Below are positions 62,997 to 64,000 of a stretch of 64,000 nucleotides of DNA, piece after piece. A program made the translations under genes and the position numbers. The DNA is from Phycisphaerales bacterium (lineage in GTDB: Bacteria; Planctomycetota; Phycisphaerae; Phycisphaerales; UBA1924), in contig JACVCS010000006.1 in the NCBI GenBank assembly GCA_016741915.1, positions 1-64,000 of the forward strand. Direction: 5' to 3'. Within the stretch, counting starts at the first letter, position 1; the number at the start of each line of letters is the position of its first letter. Under the pieces are notes generated by a model. It ran no database searches. It was not told where the DNA came from and worked only from the letters and a program-made list of their open reading frames with translations.

Positions 62997-64000
62997 TTGT
63001 CTGAAGAGCGCAAGGAACAGAGCCGATCGGTCGCCGCCTCGAATGCGCCTGCGAAGCGGTCACTGCTGGGGCGGATCGTCCGCGCGCAGGAGTTCGGGCT
63101 GGTGGTGGTGATCATCGCCCTGATGGTGGGGCTGACGACGTACACGCATCTGCGGTTCGGGCCCGTGCCGCGGTTTGATCAGATCAAACTGGCGGAGGGC
63201 TCGGTGCTGGCGCCGCAGGCGGAGCAGCGCGAGGGTGAGTTCGCCATCGAGGCTCCCGACGGCAAGGTCACGCGGTACAAAGAGGCCGACGGGTACGAGC
63301 TGCGCGGCTCGGACGAGAAGCCGATCGTTCGGTACAACTACGGCGTCAACAAGTTCCTCAACTCGGACAACCTGATTTCGGTCTTGACGTCGACGAGTTT
63401 TATCGCGGTGATGGCCGTGGGCATGACGGCGATCATCGCGCTGGGCGGGATCGACCTGAGTATCGGGTCGATCTACGCGCTGGCGGCCGTCACTGGGGCG
63501 ATGGTGCTGCAGGTGTTTGCGGGCAGTGACGGCGGCGGCGCAGGGCTGATGGTGGCCTTACCCGTGGCCGTGCTGGCGTGCTGCGGGATCGGGGCGGCGT
63601 GCGGGTTTGTCAACGGGGCGGCCAGCGTGGGGCTGGGTGTACACCCGTTCATCATCACGCTGGGCGGCATGGCGATCTACCGCGGCATCGCTTTCGTCTC
63701 GACGCAGGGGCAGACGATCTCGGGGGCCGAGTCGTTGCAAGGGGGGATGTTCAAGGCCGAGTTGTGGGGGATCACGCCCGTGCCATCGCTGATCATGCTC
63801 GTGATCGCGCTGGCGGGGATGTTCGTCTTCGCGAACATGGTCTTCGGGCGGCGGATCTTTGCCATCGGGGGCAACGAGATCGCGGCGAAGTACGCCGGCA
63901 TCCCCGTCGGACGGGTGAAGATCATCTGCTACACGATCATGGGGGCGCTGACGGGCCTGAGCGCGCTGATGTACCTGGGGTACTACGGAGCCGCCAGCAG
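62997..64000 (+). CDS. RbsC-like ABC transporter permease (3' end outside window)
   Basis: The visible 334 residues are the inner-membrane channel subunit of a ribose/sugar-type ABC importer (BPD_transp_2). The open frame runs off the window. FIAVMAVGMTAIIALGGIDLSIGS is the family hallmark, with VHPFIITLGGMAIYRG and FAIGGNEIAAKYAGIPV following, the latter being the loop that contacts the ATPase. Unusually, about 75 polar residues lie between the first helix (FGLVVVIIALMVGL) and the second. TTG 62997 has GGAGGG seven bases upstream and is preferred to ATG 62958. The ATPase and binding protein are expected just beyond the window. Confidence 0.88.
   Translation, partial: MSEERKEQSRSVAASNAPAKRSLLGRIVRAQEFGLVVVIIALMVGLTTYTHLRFGPVPRFDQIKLAEGSVLAPQAEQREGEFAIEAPDGKVTRYKEADGYELRGSDEKPIVRYNYGVNKFLNSDNLISVLTSTSFIAVMAVGMTAIIALGGIDLSIGSIYALAAVTGAMVLQVFAGSDGGGAGLMVALPVAVLACCGIGAACGFVNGAASVGLGVHPFIITLGGMAIYRGIAFVSTQGQTISGAESLQGGMFKAELWGITPVPSLIMLVIALAGMFVFANMVFGRRIFAIGGNEIAAKYAGIPVGRVKIICYTIMGALTGLSALMYLGYYGAAS

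Noticed and set aside
1-64000. tRNA, rRNA, riboswitch or CRISPR features
   Set aside because: I looked for T-loop and rRNA core motifs, riboswitch-like leaders and regularly spaced repeats and found none I could support by eye; a covariance-model scan would be decisive.

Overview
The window looks like chromosomal DNA of a high-GC planctomycete, most likely class Phycisphaerae. This is inferred from: fourteen secreted proteins ending in the Cys-framed, NEGDYN-containing C-terminal domain known as the GC-type dockerin; prepilin-like proteins with an ANxxFxDGH tail; planctomycete-style zinc-ribbon membrane proteins; and the mixed use of ATG, GTG and TTG starts. I saw no rRNA, tRNA, CRISPR array, insertion sequence or phage gene.

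0-4.4 kb: the tail of an unidentified gene and its terminator, then a tight plus-strand operon. It holds a dolichyl-phosphate-glucosyltransferase-like GT2, a NodB-fold polysaccharide deacetylase, a polytopic GT87/DUF2029-like transferase and a conserved-looking unknown. This is probably envelope polysaccharide or lipid-linked sugar work. 4.4-21 kb is mostly housekeeping: an alpha/beta hydrolase, a TraB/GumN-like protein with an embedded GspG-like segment, IspG and IspD (MEP isoprenoid pathway), an MFS exporter, four tandem coupled zinc-ribbon membrane paralogues, a DEAD-box-like RNA helicase with a DEVD motif, alanine racemase and an M42-type aminopeptidase. One gene here (14.0-15.2 kb, C15-peptidase-like) already carries the dockerin tail.

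21-32 kb: two plus-strand dockerin genes. These are followed by a Memo-like protein with a PqqD-like N-terminus, two small proteins (one a CusF-like lipoprotein), a family-4-like uracil-DNA glycosylase that lacks most Fe-S cysteines, and an NAD-dependent sugar epimerase with a translationally coupled 68-aa protein.

32-61 kb: a striking minus-strand block of eleven dockerin-tailed exported proteins with very different front ends: HAF repeats, a trypsin-like protease, PPC/DVUA0089-like modules, a ThuA-like domain, beta-propellers, a PstS-like binding domain and a di-heme peroxidase. One prepilin-like gene sits inside the block and a second lies just beyond it. The window ends in a truncated RbsC-like ABC permease.

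The most interesting signals are as follows. (1) The dockerin gene array, with only the C-terminal tag shared. (2) A 3' cassette at seven of these genes: the dockerin-coding end, a heptad-repeat spacer and a nearly identical terminator, present in both orientations. (3) Covarying cysteine pairs within the dockerin repeats. (4) Heptamer and octamer tandem repeats placed just after stop codons. (5) The TraB-GspG domain nesting. All functional assignments come from reading motifs; no database search was run.
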